Source: Euclidia mi
Lineage: Eukaryota > Arthropoda > Insecta > Lepidoptera > Erebidae
Reading direction: 5' to 3'
Assembly (NCBI GenBank): GCA_944739405.2
Contig: OX123205.2
Location: 37,840,475-37,904,474, forward strand
DNA length: 64,000 bases
Shown here: positions 12,101 through 24,608 of the stretch, piece by piece
How positions within the stretch are numbered: position 1 is the stretch's first letter
Layout: each line of letters begins with the position of its first letter
Notes under the pieces: model-generated
Databases searched by the model: none
The model's input: the letters and a program-made list of their open reading frames with translations, nothing else
What the model was told of the DNA's origin: nothing
Translations under genes and position numbers: made by a program

Positions 12101-12727
12101 TCTTATATATATTTCTTGTGTGCGTGTGTATGTCACTTAACTCCTCCTAAATGACTGGACCGATCTTGATGAATTTTTTTGTGTGTGTTCAAGGGGACTT
12201 GAGAATGGTTTAGACTCACAATTTAGTCCACTGGAAAATGTTTTTTTACTTAATTTTTAATTTGTAAGTAGTTGTGGATGTTGGAGTGTTTCACATTAGA
12301 ACCGACGGACTGCCCTGCTATCGCAGTGTCAAATCATATATTAATAATTGCGTCAAGGAGTACCTCGAAACCTTACCTGAATAATAAAGCACTAAAAAGT
12401 AAAGATTTCGAGTCGACAACATATATCCGCAAAATTCGGATTGTCGAGTATTTTGTTAAATTCTAATGGTTCTGACAGACAAATCACAGTCGCCATATTA
12501 GCCACTCTAGCGAAACGTCACAGATACCGGATAACATTTTGAGAACCTACTACTAAGTGTTAGTACTAAGTAGTTTGTATGTGTAAATACTTTTTGCAGT
12601 TATATTTCTGAAACAGTTAAAACGACATTTATAATAAAGGAGATTTGTGTTATCCCGAATATAGATGATACACTATAACTAGAGAACCCCGAATTTACGC
12701 GAGCGAAGCCGCGGGCAAAAGCTAGTA
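12100..12727 (+). mobile_element. Non-autonomous Helitron
   Basis: The left end TCTTATATATATTTCTTGTG is followed by the common ACTGGACCGATCTTGATGAA block, and the right end is GCGAAGCCGCGGGCAAAAGC followed by TAGTATA (CTAG terminus). A GC-rich hairpin just before the CTAG end is the known Helitron 3' signature. Non-coding; it would depend on Rep/helicase from another copy. Confidence 0.7.
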
Positions 12728-12780
12728 TAGGTATATATTTATATTTAACTGTCCATTAAAATATTAGTGACTTTTCACAT

Positions 12781-12886
12781 TTGACTAATTATTTATATTA
12801 AATACTTAAAACATGAAATTCTTTTGACAGTAGACATAGTGTCACACTAATTTTAAGTTAAAATATTTAATATAAATAATCAGTCG
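12781..12886. repeat. Inverted repeat, AT-rich
   Basis: Arms of about 30 bp (ATTATTTATATTAAATA and its complement) at 12782-12812 and 12851-12886 flank a 38-base centre. Probably the hairpin of a small MITE; terminal repeats beyond the arms are not evident. Confidence 0.5.
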
Positions 12887-12979
12887 TGTATTATACTTTA
12901 ATACGTTCATACCTATAGACATGTATGTATGAACATATTAAAGCATCAAAATACCAAGTTTAAGTATCTAATATACTTA

Positions 12980-14662
12980 TACAGTGTGTTTCATAACCGC
13001 CTGTCTGGTCCCGAAACCACATATTACTGACTTGCTAGACATACTAGGAAAAACAATAAAAAAAACCAGGTCTTCATAAAACACCACAATTTATTTTCTT
13101 AGTATAGTATTAACGAGAAACATTACCCCGAAATTAGGGAAAATTCCCTAAACTAGCAACACTCCACTCAGCGGCGGTATCCTTTATGATTCTATTAATT
13201 CTATTAAAATATTGTCGGCTTTTCGTGTCAAAGGGCATGCCGCCCTTAAAATAATGCAATTTTACCGTCAAACGAGCCGCTCGATACAATACCGAAACGC
13301 GGTACGGTAATTATTACGATATCGACACATTACGTAAACAAGACTTAAATAATATTTTTGTGTTACAGAACTTAGTAGATCATAGACAAAAGACAATGAT
13401 CTACTCATTTCGGTAACCTAAATCAAATAAAAAAGTTACATCATTTTTATGTTATAACAATATTTTAAAAACAAACAACAATTTTGCGTTGGATACGTGC
13501 CCATCTCGTACGGGGACAATAATAACATATCGATAAAAACAGAACTCCAATAAATATCATTGGTTACATCCCTAACTGGCTATTTTTTACGACTTCAATT
13601 TGCCTACTGATCACTCAGTCTTGCCCTAGGATTATTCTCGTTCGGACTTCCGGAATAAGTTACGTTGTGAAATAGTTACGTCGTCGGTCGTATTCAAACT
13701 CTGAATACTTTAACGTTTCGATGTGTTTAGGTAGGAGTGAATGCAATTCATGTAGGTGCACGTAGTGATAAGGAGGAACAGTTTGCTGGACCACCAGGTC
13801 TGCCAGTGCCTTTGGAGCGCGTTGTTCAATGGCTTCACCACCTCGTGAACTACAGTGTACTAGTTAGTGTGCTTTCAAATAGGTACCTTTGATGAAGAGG
13901 TACCGTAAGTGTCTTAACCTTTACGGTCGACATGTGGAGCATGATCGTCGTACGCAGCTTACAAGTAAGTTGATGTTTTTCGGAATTAAAGGTAACCTGC
14001 CTAAGTAAGATTTAAAAAATTAGTAATTACCGTAAATACTGCAGCGCTCATAGCGTGACTAAGCTTTTGGATCGTAATAGTTTGGCAAAGTTAAGTAACG
14101 GTTGCACAGGTCATCACTTGGATAGGTGCCCACGTACTCAGAAGCCACGTAAAACTGAATCTAAGAATCGTAAGGCCATGTCGTAGGCCTTCGGGTGATC
14201 TGAAATGTCTGAATACACGGACACCAAAGTTGGCTACCCACTCTTACGAAACAAACGAACAACGTAAACAATACCTTCCTCCGTTTTACCTAATGCAATA
14301 AACCAGCTGTTACAACAAACTCATAAATGAAATGGGTATACCTACCTACCTAAAATGATGGCACGTGTAAAGTTGACGTTCGGCTTTTGTCAAAGGATTA
14401 GGTAACTAGACGCGGCCGCCGGCGGCGTCGGCCGATGCACTCGATGACCTTTCATGAACTTTAGGTAGATACCTAGTTGTTACGATTTATGAGTCTTCAG
14501 TGTTGCCATGGGTAATCTGATGTGATATTATTTAAAGTTAATTAAATTTACCGGGGAAAATTTTATCTTGAATTTTCGTGAATTAATGACAAATACCTCA
14601 TCATTTTACTCTACCCTACAACCCCTTCATTGATCGGACGGGGGGATATGTAACACCCTGTA
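12980..14662. mobile_element. TIR element, about 1.7 kb, non-coding
   Basis: Termini TACAGTGTGTTTCATA (12980) and the complement of TACAGGGTGTTACATA (ending 14662) match at 14 of 16 positions and are flanked by TA. I find no ORF of note inside; there is CG-containing unique text and short local repeats. The CACCCTGTA terminus also ends the repeats at 43872 and 46137, so several families here share this end type. Superfamily not assigned. Confidence 0.5.
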
Positions 14663-14699
14663 TACACATAATATAACGTTAGGGAATAAAATAAGACGA

Positions 14700-16160
14700 A
14701 CAAATATGTATCAAAAATAAATTTATTGTTTAAACCATTGATTTAGATACTAAAGATACGTGCGACCGAACTTTTGACAGACGCAGTCACCTTACAAAAA
14801 AAATAACGCCATCTATTCAAACTAGTATGAACTACGATGTAAATCGGCATGGTCTGCTCCTAGACATAACCTTGTAAGAGCGGGGTCCGGTATTTTTCGA
14901 GGTACAAAATAATATATATTTTTCCATTTTGGATTCGTACCTAATGTTTTTTGACGTTGGTGTATCTTCAAACTTTAATAATCAATTAAAAATAATTTTG
15001 TTAGAACATTATTTAATCTTATATTAATAATAATAAATCTTTTCATTTCATCGGCCGCCACTTCAAAGTTATGTCTCACTTTTACGCGGCTTCGCGCCGT
15101 TTTTACCAATATGAAAGAAAATTGCTTTTAATAATTATAGAAGTTGATTTAATAACATATTTTTAAGTTACCGGTGACATGAATTGTTATCATATTTTTT
15201 ATTATTTTTGTCGTAGTTCACGCAACCTTTCACGGCACAATTGGCATTTTTGTTCGCACGACCGCTCCCGATGACAGCTGATCGCGTTCTAGTTCACTTT
15301 GTAACGTAATACTACACGTATTGCGTTATAATATCTCGCAGGCGCTTAACGCCAGCTTAGCCGTTCGCAATATTACCAAATATGGTCATGTTCACTAGCC
15401 AAGGCAGTTGTGAGTCATAGGCCTATATCTATATAAGATGGGTGCGCGATCTAAGTCGATCACTTGCCCTACACACCGTCTCGCTGATGGTTGTAGTAAC
15501 TACAACTACAATCCTACTTCTCTTTCTACTGTCCCGCTGGGGGTAAGCATATTCTAGTTGTCTGTGTGCCTATACGTTCTGTCTGTAGTATCTGTGTCTC
15601 CTAAGCATAACAGCCGATCTAGGGATCGCCTGTTCCTGACCGGTTGTTGTGTATTCTCTATGCTGTTTCCAGTTCTTCCTACGGGCTCACTGCACCTGTC
15701 TTCTCTCTGCGGGCTACAAGCCACGAGCTGCTGGCGCCGTGCCGCTACTAGCCAGCTGCCACCCAAGCCTCCGTTCCTGCCTACGAGCTCCTACAGCCAG
15801 GCCACGGACGCCTGAGCCTGACCACTCGGCCCACATCGGCTGCACCGCCTGAGACCCCGCTCAGCTTGAACCTCGACCACAGAGCTGCCTGTGCAACGCA
15901 CTTTGGCCAGCTCATCGGCGATCCTACGAGCAGCTACCCTGCGAGCGTCGGAGAGCAGCAGGAGTCTACGCTCCAGCCCTCAGGCCAGTGCTTACCTAGT
16001 TCGGTCATACTGTATGTGAGCGGTAGTGAGACATAATAAAAAACCTGTTCAGCCTAGCAGTGTTTCTCTCGAACCCCGACATCCTACCTGTGATCCTCCG
16101 TCTCAACTTCGTTAAAGAGAAGACCATTTTAGGACCAACTTCGAGGCGTCATTGTAACAT
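14700..16160 (+). other. LTR-like promoter/terminator block, possible solo LTR
   Basis: From about 15300 the sequence has the order expected of an LTR: TGTAACG start, GC-mixed U3, a TATA box (CTATATAAG near 15431) with a likely start about 30 bases on, a long transcribed-like CT-rich part, AATAAAAAAC near 16036, and an end near TTGTAACA (16160). No primer binding site, second copy or target duplication was found, so this may equally be a host promoter and 5' exon (GGGGGTAAGC at 15540 resembles a splice donor). 14700-15300 holds nothing I recognise. Confidence 0.3.
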
Positions 16161-16258
16161 GCGGTCCGCCCAGTCCTAACGCAGTAATATATATGTCAAT
16201 GGTTTAAACATTAATATTCACTTTCGATTGTCTCTCTCGTTTTCTCCCTTTGGATTTA

Positions 16259-17510
16259 TTAATATTCTCGAGCCTGTAGAAATATGCGATTAGTGCCATA
16301 GCTATCATTTGAACAAAAATTATAACAACTCTTACCGGTGAGGACATTGCTCACTTCTTTGCACCAATTCATATTAAAAAATACAACACTTTTATGTAAC
16401 AAGCAGTTATTTAGGGTATTTTTATGTTTTTCACAAATAACAAAATTTAAATCTATATGGACTGTTACAATTAATGTAACGTATTGAACTATGTTGTCTA
16501 TATGTGGATAGCTTTCTAAACTCAGTGTTGTGATGTGTTGACTTGGGCAAAGAAGTCGAACAATGCCCGGGTTAGATAACATAACCATCGTTTGCCGCAA
16601 TATTCTTTTTTTATTATGAAATCATGGAAGTTTTCCTTTTCATTACTTATTAAATTGTTTTTACAAACATTACATTTTCTAAATACAAACTTTTTCGCTT
16701 TGACTGCAAGCCAACCAGTACAATATGCAATGGCTGCGCATTTCTCTACGTTAGTACGAGTACGTATTTGTAAAAGTTTTTGAGTTTCCAAAATTTCAAT
16801 ATTTAAATGTTCCTCCCTTATGTCCAAATCCTTACTGGAATCTTCCTTATCGGATTTTAATGTTATAAACGATTTTAAGGATTCTAAACAAATACTATCA
16901 TCTTTCTCACAATTTCCTTGTAGGGAGTGTGGAGATGTCATATTGTTAATTAGTAAGGTTTTAAATGCCGTTACAAAGGCTGTACAGTTAGGCATTATTT
17001 TAGAACAACCATGAGCTCTGATTGTGCCAAAAAAGTTTGTAAAGGGTCCTGATTTATGTTACGTAGTAACAACGAATTAACACCTTCTGATCTTAACATT
17101 GTTGTTATAGTTTTAAAACCTTCTATAGTTTTCACCCAACTGGTTAGTGAAGGCACAATAATTTCTTTATCTTCATTTGTTATATATCACATAGATTTTA
17201 ATATGGGCACGGTTTTGTTCCACAATTTTAAATGAGGCGAGTTTAATGTTACTGCTGATCTAATTTTTTTTCCTTCTTCCCTGTGGTAGTTGGCGTTGAC
17301 CGAGTCGAACAACAATAAAAGTTCAGCAGTGTCGACACTTTCTTCTGGCAAGCTCCCAGTTTCAAAAAAAAAATGTGCATGATTAACATATGAATCTATT
17401 CCATAGAAATTGCAGTAGCGGATCCAGAAAGCCAGGCCTAAGGAGCTCAATACCTTCCCACCCACGAAAGCAAATTTAACATATTGCCCTAGTAAATCCA
17501 CATTCACTTG
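16259..17510 (-). pseudogene. P-element/THAP9-like transposase, C-terminal half
   Basis: Read on the minus strand, three blocks follow each other: 17507-17187 (ending in an Asn/His region LFDSVNANYH...), 17160-16996 (the NINQDPLQTF block typical of P transposases) and 16995-16259 (CAAIAYCTGW and a C..C pair, the usual C-terminal region). Breaks are a stop at 17187-17189, a frameshift next to it, a one-base loss in a six-base A run at 17029-17034, and another near 16525. The N-terminal THAP domain and the first catalytic Asp are absent. P transposases use GTP as a cofactor and bind element ends through THAP; this remnant can do neither. Confidence 0.75.
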
Positions 17511-17584
17511 ACTGAAGCCCCTTCCCTCAAATCATGAGAGTGTGTCAAAATGCGTCCCACACAATGAAATCCTTGATCCGCCAC

Positions 17585-17895
17585 TGAGTAGCTGTATCAG
17601 CATCATCTCAGCCCTAGTATTCCCAAGTTATTTGGGGTCGGTTCCTAGTCTATCCGGATTTGATTGAATATTAACATTTACACGGAGCGAATGCCATCGA
17701 GGGCCCCGTGGCAACCACTCGAACCTAGCGATCTGCGAGGTTAAGCGCATTCGTTACCGTCTGATTTACAGATAGGTACCGGCTACAAAAAGTCAAACCC
17801 CTCCGTGCCTCGGAAAGTACGTTAAGGCGGTCCCTGTGCTGTCATCAGAAGATCTTTGATAGTCGTTAGAGGAATCAGAACCCTCATATATTATC
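17585..17895 (-). repeat. SINE remnant
   Basis: The text GGATTTGATTGAATATTAAC, GGAGCGAATGCC, GATAGGTACCGGCTAC and AGATCTTTGATAGTCG follows, in order and spacing, the SINE at 36300-36610. The tRNA-like head with the B box is missing here, so it is a partial copy of the same family. Confidence 0.55.
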
Positions 17896-17899
17896 TAAT

Positions 17900-18066
17900 A
17901 TATAAAATTCTCGTGTCACAGTTTTCGTTCCCATACTCCTCCGAAACGGCTTGACCGATTTTGATGAAATTTTTTGTGCTTATCCGGTATCTATGAGAAT
18001 AGGCCAACATCTATATTCAAAAAAAAAAAAAATTTTGCAAAACAACGTTTGCCGGGTCAGCTAGTA
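17900..18066 (+). mobile_element. Short Helitron-like element
   Basis: The 5' end TCTAATATATAAAATTCTCG, the block CGAAACGGCTTGACCGAT and the 3' end GCCGGGTCAGCTAGT fit the small moth Helitrons in which only the two ends remain. The Harbinger relic begins 29 bases later. Confidence 0.7.
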
Positions 18067-18094
18067 TAGTGTAAAGTTCTAAGGTATTAACTTA

Positions 18095-18950
18095 CGCCCG
18101 TATTCACAAACGTTACTATGAGGTCTCATAGTTTGAATGGACGCACAGAGTACAAAAAACCTATTCAAAGACAATACTTGAGTGCCGGCTAGCACTATGC
18201 GTCCCTTAAAACGAACGCACAGCTAAGGTACCCCGCTAGCTATATTACGCAACGCATAGGGTCAATTTTGTGTTTGACTTACGTCAAAAACTTAGGTTAT
18301 GTATTATTTGCGTAGTTCGGTGTACTTTGCTCGAGGTTATTTTCGCATCAGTTTACAATGGATTATAGTAGCGAAGAAGAATTTGATAATTATATCAACG
18401 AACAAAGAATAACTACTAGGAGAGTTGTACGGGATTTCCAAAATCCTTTTGATTATTATAGTTCGGAGGAATTTAGACGACGCTATAGGTTCTCCAAAGA
18501 AGTGATGTTTTTTCTGCTCTTAGGTACTACTAGTGAATGAAGACCTAGAAAAATTAACTGCGAGAGGACTTCCAGTACCAGCTATTTACCAAGTTGTAGG
18601 TTTATCCATATTTATTATGTTCACAAATCCACAATTCAATACAAATATACCACGAAGTAAATCGGCACAGAGACGGAATAGTATTGTTTACAGCTTCTTT
18701 AGAGGTTATGTTATGACAAAATTGACAATTAAAATGAACATAAATGAACGTCAGTGAAGCGCAATGAACTACGCAACATACGCGAACCAATCAGAGAGCC
18801 CTATTTAACGCAGTGCGTTCTCATAGTTAAGGGTCGTTTGAGTATTGTTTATGAATTGAAAGGCTGGCCATATGCGACGCACTGAGAAATGTCTTACTTC
18901 GCATAGCGTTGCTACTTTACTTACACAAGTATCGTTTGTGAATACGGGTG
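18095..18950 (+). mobile_element. PIF/Harbinger-like element, deletion derivative
   Basis: Terminal inverted repeats CRCCCGTATTCACAAACG (18 bp, one mismatch) lie at 18095-18112 and 18933-18950. Subterminal CGCATAG/CTATGCG-like words recur on both sides. The interior carries a truncated transposase start. A clear 3-bp target duplication was not seen (TTA on the left, AAA on the right). Confidence 0.65.
18358..18760 (+). pseudogene. Harbinger-type transposase N-terminal fragment
   Basis: An ATG at 18358 opens a 60-codon acidic ORF with the FRRRYRFSKEVMFFLL block, which resembles the N-terminus of PIF/Harbinger nucleases, where an arginine-rich 'RFRLSK' segment precedes the helical region. After the stop near 18540 another frame continues with NEDLEKLTARGLPVPA, similar to the next conserved step. 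The DDE catalytic domain is absent. Position between matched TIRs supports the assignment. It cannot be active. Confidence 0.55.
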
Positions 18951-19440
18951 AAAGTGTATTAAGTAGGTGCTTCTCACAGTTATATCACGGGGTGGCAAGT
19001 TGCCTAGTAAATTATTTTTCTAGGTCGGTGGATCCCTCTTTTTACTAATCCACAAACTAATAGAACGAATAATGATAAAAACAAGATGGACGTTCCAGTG
19101 ATTGTTAAAGCTGTCAATACCATAGATTATACAGATAGTCAATACTGTCATCTGCTGTGGTGTGAGCTGTCAGTGCTGTCACTGTCACAAGATAAATGGT
19201 GGCCGGCTTGTTTACATGCTCGTGCGCTTTTTTCTTGTAATTTACTTACATTTCTAAATAATTCGCGTCGAGTTGAGCGTCTGTTCCTCCGTGTCTACCA
19301 GTTTTTAAAGTGCACAAATAGTAATATCACGTGTCTTGTTCTTTTCACGTCAAGTGTCTTACTTCGATTCGATGAAAAGTTGAGATCAATGTATTTCGGG
19401 AAATTGGACCCTTTATTACTACTTCAGTGAATTAGTAATA

Positions 19441-22400
19441 ATGTCTAAACATAAGTGCTGTGTACCTTCATGTTCCACTACCATTAGTGACTGTAAGCAA
19501 TTTTCTTTTAATTGGATCATGCCATGTTATAACTGGTTCGCTGCAAAGATACGACACCTGTGTCACAATCACATATTACCGTATATCAAGTAACTCCAAT
19601 GCCTTGACTCATTCCAGTTCGAAATAAGTACATAAATATTATTTTCCTATGTATTAAGTCCATTTATATGTACCCCTTTCCAACCGGCTCTATACGAGCG
19701 TGACAATCGACAAAAAAAAATCTACATCAAAGTTACATTTGCTTTTGTGAACGCGACCGGCCTCGAACGATTGTGTTGATATATGCGCTTACTTAAAAAA
19801 ATAAAAGAACCCGTTCGGATTCGTCAGTCGTCGGGCAACCACCGTCAATGATGGCCGTGCATTTTGGGCGAGGATCACGCTCACGTAACTATATTTATTT
19901 CACCTTTTTTCATAATATTATAATAGATTTTTGTTATTAAAGTTAAGAAGATATAGCAATCAGCAGGAATGTGCAATTTTTATAGTAATAACATAGCAAT
20001 ATCTCCGTGTGTGATCAGTTAAAGTCACATCGTCACGATTGTGACTATCCGGGTTTTAATGCATTTCTAACAACGTCGAACGTATATTTCTCAATGCTGT
20101 TTTTTTGTATTTCAGTGAAGTTTGAGCAGTGTTTTTCCTTTATTTAGGCGCAGTTTTGAGAGACTAAGATGTTTTGGATCTGTTGCAAGACGGGCATATC
20201 TTTGACATTGAAGATTTCGAAGACGAGGGTGACCAATTTCATCCAGTATTTTTTAATAGTCTGCTTGAGGAGGAAAACCATGAAAGTACGGTATTAGATT
20301 CTGAAGCAACTCCATCTACATCTGCACCGCGTTGGATTCCTCCAGATTCTTCAAATGCGGTAATCACTGATAACTCATCGATTTGGTATGTGGAGACAAT
20401 CAACCTGTACTGATAAAAGCCATGACTATCCAAGTCTTCCCTCCTAGCTAGTAAGGATACAGTGGATACGTTCACAACTACTTTGACGAGGAGTTTTTTG
20501 AAATTGCTGCTCGTTGTTCAAATATTTATCACCTGTGTTAATATGGAACGGAACTAAAAACAACCCCTATAGAAATTAGAAAGATATTTGCTATTCATTT
20601 GTTTATGGGAGTAATCCTGTATCCACGTTTACCTATGTACTGAAGAGAATTTCCAGATTGTCTCTTATCAGTAATAATATGAGCCGAGACCGGTTCCTAC
20701 AAGTCAGAAACTCGTTACATGCGGTCGATGTAGAATCACCACCACAGAATAAACCGCCTAATCCTCTGTGCAAAGTACAACCAATCATTGACCAACTACA
20801 AGCAGCCTGTTACAAAATAGAAAGGGTTTCTGGCTATGGTATTGAGTATTCTGGTATTGACTAGCAGATACCCGTCACAGGCCAATGTGCATCAAGGCAA
20901 GTCGTTAGAAATGAACCACGACCTACAGGATTAAAGAACTTTGTCACAACTACCAGCAACGGCCATATAGTCGATTGAAATTTACAAAAGTGCCAAAACA
21001 ATTTTTGGAAATACTATGTTTGGTGTAGGTCCTTCTGTAGTCTTGCATTTAATAAAAACTATCCCGCCCGGTTGTTGTATTTACCATGATCAATTTTTCA
21101 CAACTATCCCTTTGATTGAGGAAATGAACCATTATGATGAATCGAATCCCTGGACGAGCAGCACTAAAATTTAAGAAGGACAGCTAAATGTACCGTGAAA
21201 AACATCATCAGTTTGTAAGAGATTCAGTATCCTTGGTCAAATGGATAACAAAGCGGTTGTAATGGCTTCCATTTGTACTGGTGCCAATAAAATTGACTTC
21301 ATTAAACGATGGGACAAGCAAATGAAATCCTAGAAGAATGGTAATATTCCCAGATTGACTGATTCTAAGATGTTACATTACGATTATGATTAAAACATAA
21401 TATGTGCTGATTAAACCCAACTTTTTATTTAATTTACACTACTACTACCTAAAAAGTCACGATCGTGCGGATGTCAACTTATTCCTAATCGTCACGATCG
21501 TGAGGGTACTTTGGTGGGAAAAGGGGGGGTATGGGATTTTTTTTACTATTTTTTTTAAGCTTCGCGAAGCCTAAATAATTGTACGAGCTAAGTTAAACAT
21601 GCAAATATTAAGATTGCGTCCATCGGTTGGAAAGGGGTACAGAGATCTTACATCATGGTGGAATGTAGATCGAAATTAAACCTTACTAGTGTCTAACAAG
21701 CTTTCAGCAAGAAGCATCTTCCATCTAGAAATAATATTTAAAAAATACAATAGGGTAGTTTCCAGGGTCAAAATAATTACATTTTATTTAGTCCGTATTT
21801 TAGATTATAAAAAAATATTGGACACGTATTTTTTCTTTTTTCGATTACTTAAATAAAAAATAACATAGATATAGCCCATTAAAGTTACGTATGACGTCAC
21901 CTAGTGCGAAAAAATGTAGGATGGTGTTACATTATACGTAACTTTAATGAGCTATATCTTGGTAATTTCTGGTTTAATTTACAAATAAAAAAATATGTCT
22001 CGCTTATTTTTGAATAATCTAGAGGACGGACTTATAATTTTAGTTTGTCAACTAGCCTATTATATTTAACTACACATTGTCTCGTTAATTCATTGTTTAT
22101 ATTTTTAGATTTATAAGATTTAACTCACATTGATACAATATACTTCAATACATACATTGTTAAGTATCAGGAAACATTTCATGACACATAGTTTTATACG
22201 TAATTTTGGTATTTTTAAGAAGTAACAGGATTACCAGATTACATTAAAAATGTCCACATGATCTCTGTCAATGGTTCTCTGTTTCTGTAGCCTCTGTTCA
22301 ATAACACTAAGATATTATCATAGATGATATTACTATAACTAGAGAGATATTATGTCATATCATCTGTATGCCATATATAAAATCATAAATAATTATTATA

Positions 22401-22919
22401 TCTCTAACCTTGACAAGCACTTATGTTGTCAGATGGATATAATATTTGAAAATTAAATCATAATTATGCTTGATAAGAAAAGAAAATATACATGTCGCAA
22501 AACATTTAACAATTTTAACATAATTATTCACTATTCAGTGCATGCAATTATACCTATTTAAGCTCAATTTTATGTTACTTATACTAGGAGCTAAGTGATA
22601 TAATGGTTGGCAAGACTTATAATCTATGCATAGACTTTATATTTTCTGTGTAGCAGTTCTTTAATATTAGGATAATTTCAATAATATTACAAAAGTCTTG
22701 TTTTTTTACCAGGTATACCTTTACACAGCTTTCCTAACCCTGAAAAGGACTCTGAACGCTTTAGACTGTGGTTGCTGAAGATAGGGGGTGATATTATTGG
22801 ATTGGACAATAAGACTATATTCAAAAATCGTCGAGTGTGTCATAAACACTTTGCAAGTAATTTCCTGTACCTTAGTAAACATATCAGTAAAACAGCAGTT
22901 CCGCAACTCCTGTTACCAG
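19441..22919 (+). CDS. THAP-domain gene fragment, two exons
   Basis: Exon 1 (19441-19492) starts ATG and encodes the THAP start with the C-x3-C pair (CCVPSC), ending T|GTAAGC. Exon 2 (22713-22919) starts after TTTTTTTACCAG and encodes IPLHSFPNPEK, RVCHKHF (C-x2-H) and TAVPQLLLP (the AVP box), ending CAG|GTAGTG. Phases match (1/1), giving one THAP zinc finger with all four zinc ligands. THAP domains bind DNA and occur in P-element and other transposases and in genes derived from them. No further exon was found before 24 kb, so what it was fused to is unknown. The intron contains the piggyBac-like element. About 350 bases upstream of the ATG are CpG-bearing and could be its promoter. Confidence 0.6.
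19670..21640 (+). mobile_element. piggyBac-like element in a THAP gene intron
   Basis: Perfect 17-bp terminal inverted repeats GTACCCCTTTCCAACCG lie at 19670-19686 and 21624-21640. Inner TCACGATCGTGA-type palindromes occur near both ends (20030, 21459 and 21490). The interior is a ruined piggyBac transposase. The classical TTAA flanks are not present; the palindrome GTAC is at both outer edges. Confidence 0.7.
20174..21400 (+). pseudogene. piggyBac-type transposase, heavily broken
   Basis: Recognisable pieces in order are: an acidic N-terminus with Ser/Thr-rich stretch (20174-20413), FFEIAARCSNIYHL and EIRKIFAIHLFMGVI (20490-20620), DRFLQVRNSLHAVD and LCKVQPIIDQL (20690-20810), and YHDQFFTTIPLIEEMN near 21080-21127. 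These match the DDE_Tnp_1_7 layout of PGBD/piggyBac proteins. Several stops and at least three frame changes separate them. The first catalytic Asp region was not found intact. It is a dead gene. Confidence 0.75.
21760..22060. repeat. MITE with 23-bp hairpin and CRE palindrome
   Basis: Starts near GGGTAGTTTCC and contains AAAAATATTGGACACGTATT (21811-21830), shared with the repeat at 44224. A hairpin of 23-bp arms with one mismatch lies at 21870-21892 and 21934-21956, with TGACGTCAC directly inside the left arm. Ends are approximate. Confidence 0.5.
22060..22700. other. No feature identified
   Basis: AT-rich sequence, intronic with respect to the THAP gene. No ORF, terminal repeat or tandem array was noticed apart from short runs of ATATTATGTCATATCATC-like words near 22320-22370. 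Confidence 0.5.
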
Positions 22920-23329
22920 GTAGTGTATAATATACTTTTTATTTTGATATTATCTCTATTTATTAATATTTTTACACTCCAATGGGAATGTTAATGGCCT
23001 GAATCATTTCAAAATTTCTGTTCATAAAAGTAAGCATAGTAGAAACCGGATATAGATTTTTATAAATTTATGTAGTATGGTATGGTATATACCTTTAGCA
23101 CATTAAGTACCTTTTGTCATCAAAGATATTTTATCCTTAGTAAACATTCATACATAAAATTAATACTTAATTAAGAAAATAAAAATCACAACTGCCCTGC
23201 AAAAAGCGAACTAAATAGTTAGTAACAAGTTTGAATGAAATTGTCATTGCAGTTGGGGGCCGTTTTGTGGAACACCTATTTAAGAGGTCCCCCGACTGTT
23301 ATTAATTTTTTATTCGTGTTCTAGAGTGG

Positions 23330-23502
23330 AGACCTCGCCTTGGCAAACATAGTGTAGGACGCCCTCCGGATAGGTGGAGTGACGATATACCTACGCAAAG
23401 TGGCTGGCAGCGGCTGGACACGATAAGCCGAAAATCGGGCTCAGTGGCGTGCCATTGGAGAGGCCTATATCCAGCAGTGGACTACGGCAGGCTGATGATG
23501 AT
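23330..23502 (+). mobile_element. LINE 3' end (RTE/BovB-like), 5' truncated
   Basis: The translated segment RAQWRAIGEAYIQQW (about 23436-23480) is the typical C-terminus of RTE/BovB-like reverse transcriptases, and a GATGATGATGATG tail follows at 23493. A frameshift lies near 23410. Only the last ~170 bases remain, as usual for 5'-truncated LINE insertions. Confidence 0.7.
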
Positions 23503-23640
23503 GATGAATGTAACCAGTCCAAAGGCCGTGGGTTCGATTCCCACACAAGTAGGACATTTGTGTGCATGAATATAGATGTTTGTCTTGGTGTCTCGATGTT
23601 AAATACATATTAAACATAGCTTCAGACACCTAACCAACCA
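23503..23640 (+). repeat. tRNA-derived SINE fragment
   Basis: A B-box GGTTCGATTCC (23531-23541) and the body words GGACATTTGTGTGCATGAA and TAGATGTTTGTCTTGGTG mark a moth SINE. It directly follows the LINE tail. A minus-strand copy of the same family is at 56000-56180. Confidence 0.6.
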
Positions 23641-23841
23641 ACATACATTTTAAGATACTTTTTTATTATTAAGTACATACTATGTATTTAATTTTATAAA
23701 AAAGTATAATATACGATGATGACTTTATTTGTTATACTTATATTATATTCAATTAAAGTTTATTACTCAAAAATAGATTCATTTCTTTAATAAAATCTTA
23801 TGTTTACTCGAATGTTACTCCTTGAAATCAAACAAAAGTTT

Positions 23842-23923
23842 CGGATTTTATTGCGATTTATTTAGATTTTAAACTTTGAACGGCGTTAAATTTTAAAATC
23901 TAAATAAATCGCAATAAAATCCG
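23842..23923. repeat. Perfect 32-bp inverted repeat
   Basis: Arms 23842-23873 and 23892-23923 are exact complements around an 18-base centre. The arms contain TTATTGCGATTTATTTAG. Probably the core of a small MITE; no outer target duplication was seen. Confidence 0.75.
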
Positions 23924-24605
23924 ATAAAAGTTTTGTTTAGTTAAATATTATTCATTGACAAATTTAAATATATACAAGCGACATCTATCGGCATAATTAG
24001 GAAATACCTATATCTCGGCTAGTTTTCGAGGAACATGTGCAGGTATCGCTTAAAACGCCTAATACGTTCGAGTTGCAAATCTATTTCCAAGTAATATATG
24101 CTAGTTTATGGGTTATATTATATGTATTTGTAATAGGTAATTCTGTGGTGTCAAGGTAAAAGGGGATGAGTCAAAAATTTCAAAAATGAGCTAATTACAC
24201 AGTTGGATAAAGTACATCACTAAGTTTTACGGTAAAAAGGAGATAAGTCAATTGAATGTATTTTGATTTCGTTTATCTCAAATAACAAAATGGAGTCTAG
24301 TCATAAATAGCAAAAAATAAAAAGTAAAAAGGAGTTATGTGTACTCATCTCCTTATTACATTCGTAATTCTTTACTTATAACATTGAGCAATGTGAGATA
24401 AGTCGACTCGTGCCTAAATTCGTATTATAGTCCATTGAAATGTTAAATTTTTTGTCTTGTCAGAGGATGCAATTTTATTTCATAGATGCCAAGAGGGGGT
24501 TAGTGTAAAGTTAAATCCAAATTTGTGGGTGGCAGCCCTTGTCCTGCGCGCCATCGCCATCTTGAAAAGAGTGGTACAAATGGGTTGTCTAGTAGTATAT
24601 CTGGC

Positions 24606-24608
<3 letters not shown>

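Noticed and set aside
19086..19430. 114-codon ORF before the THAP exon.
   Set aside because: No similarity recognised; position fits the 5' leader/promoter of the THAP gene.
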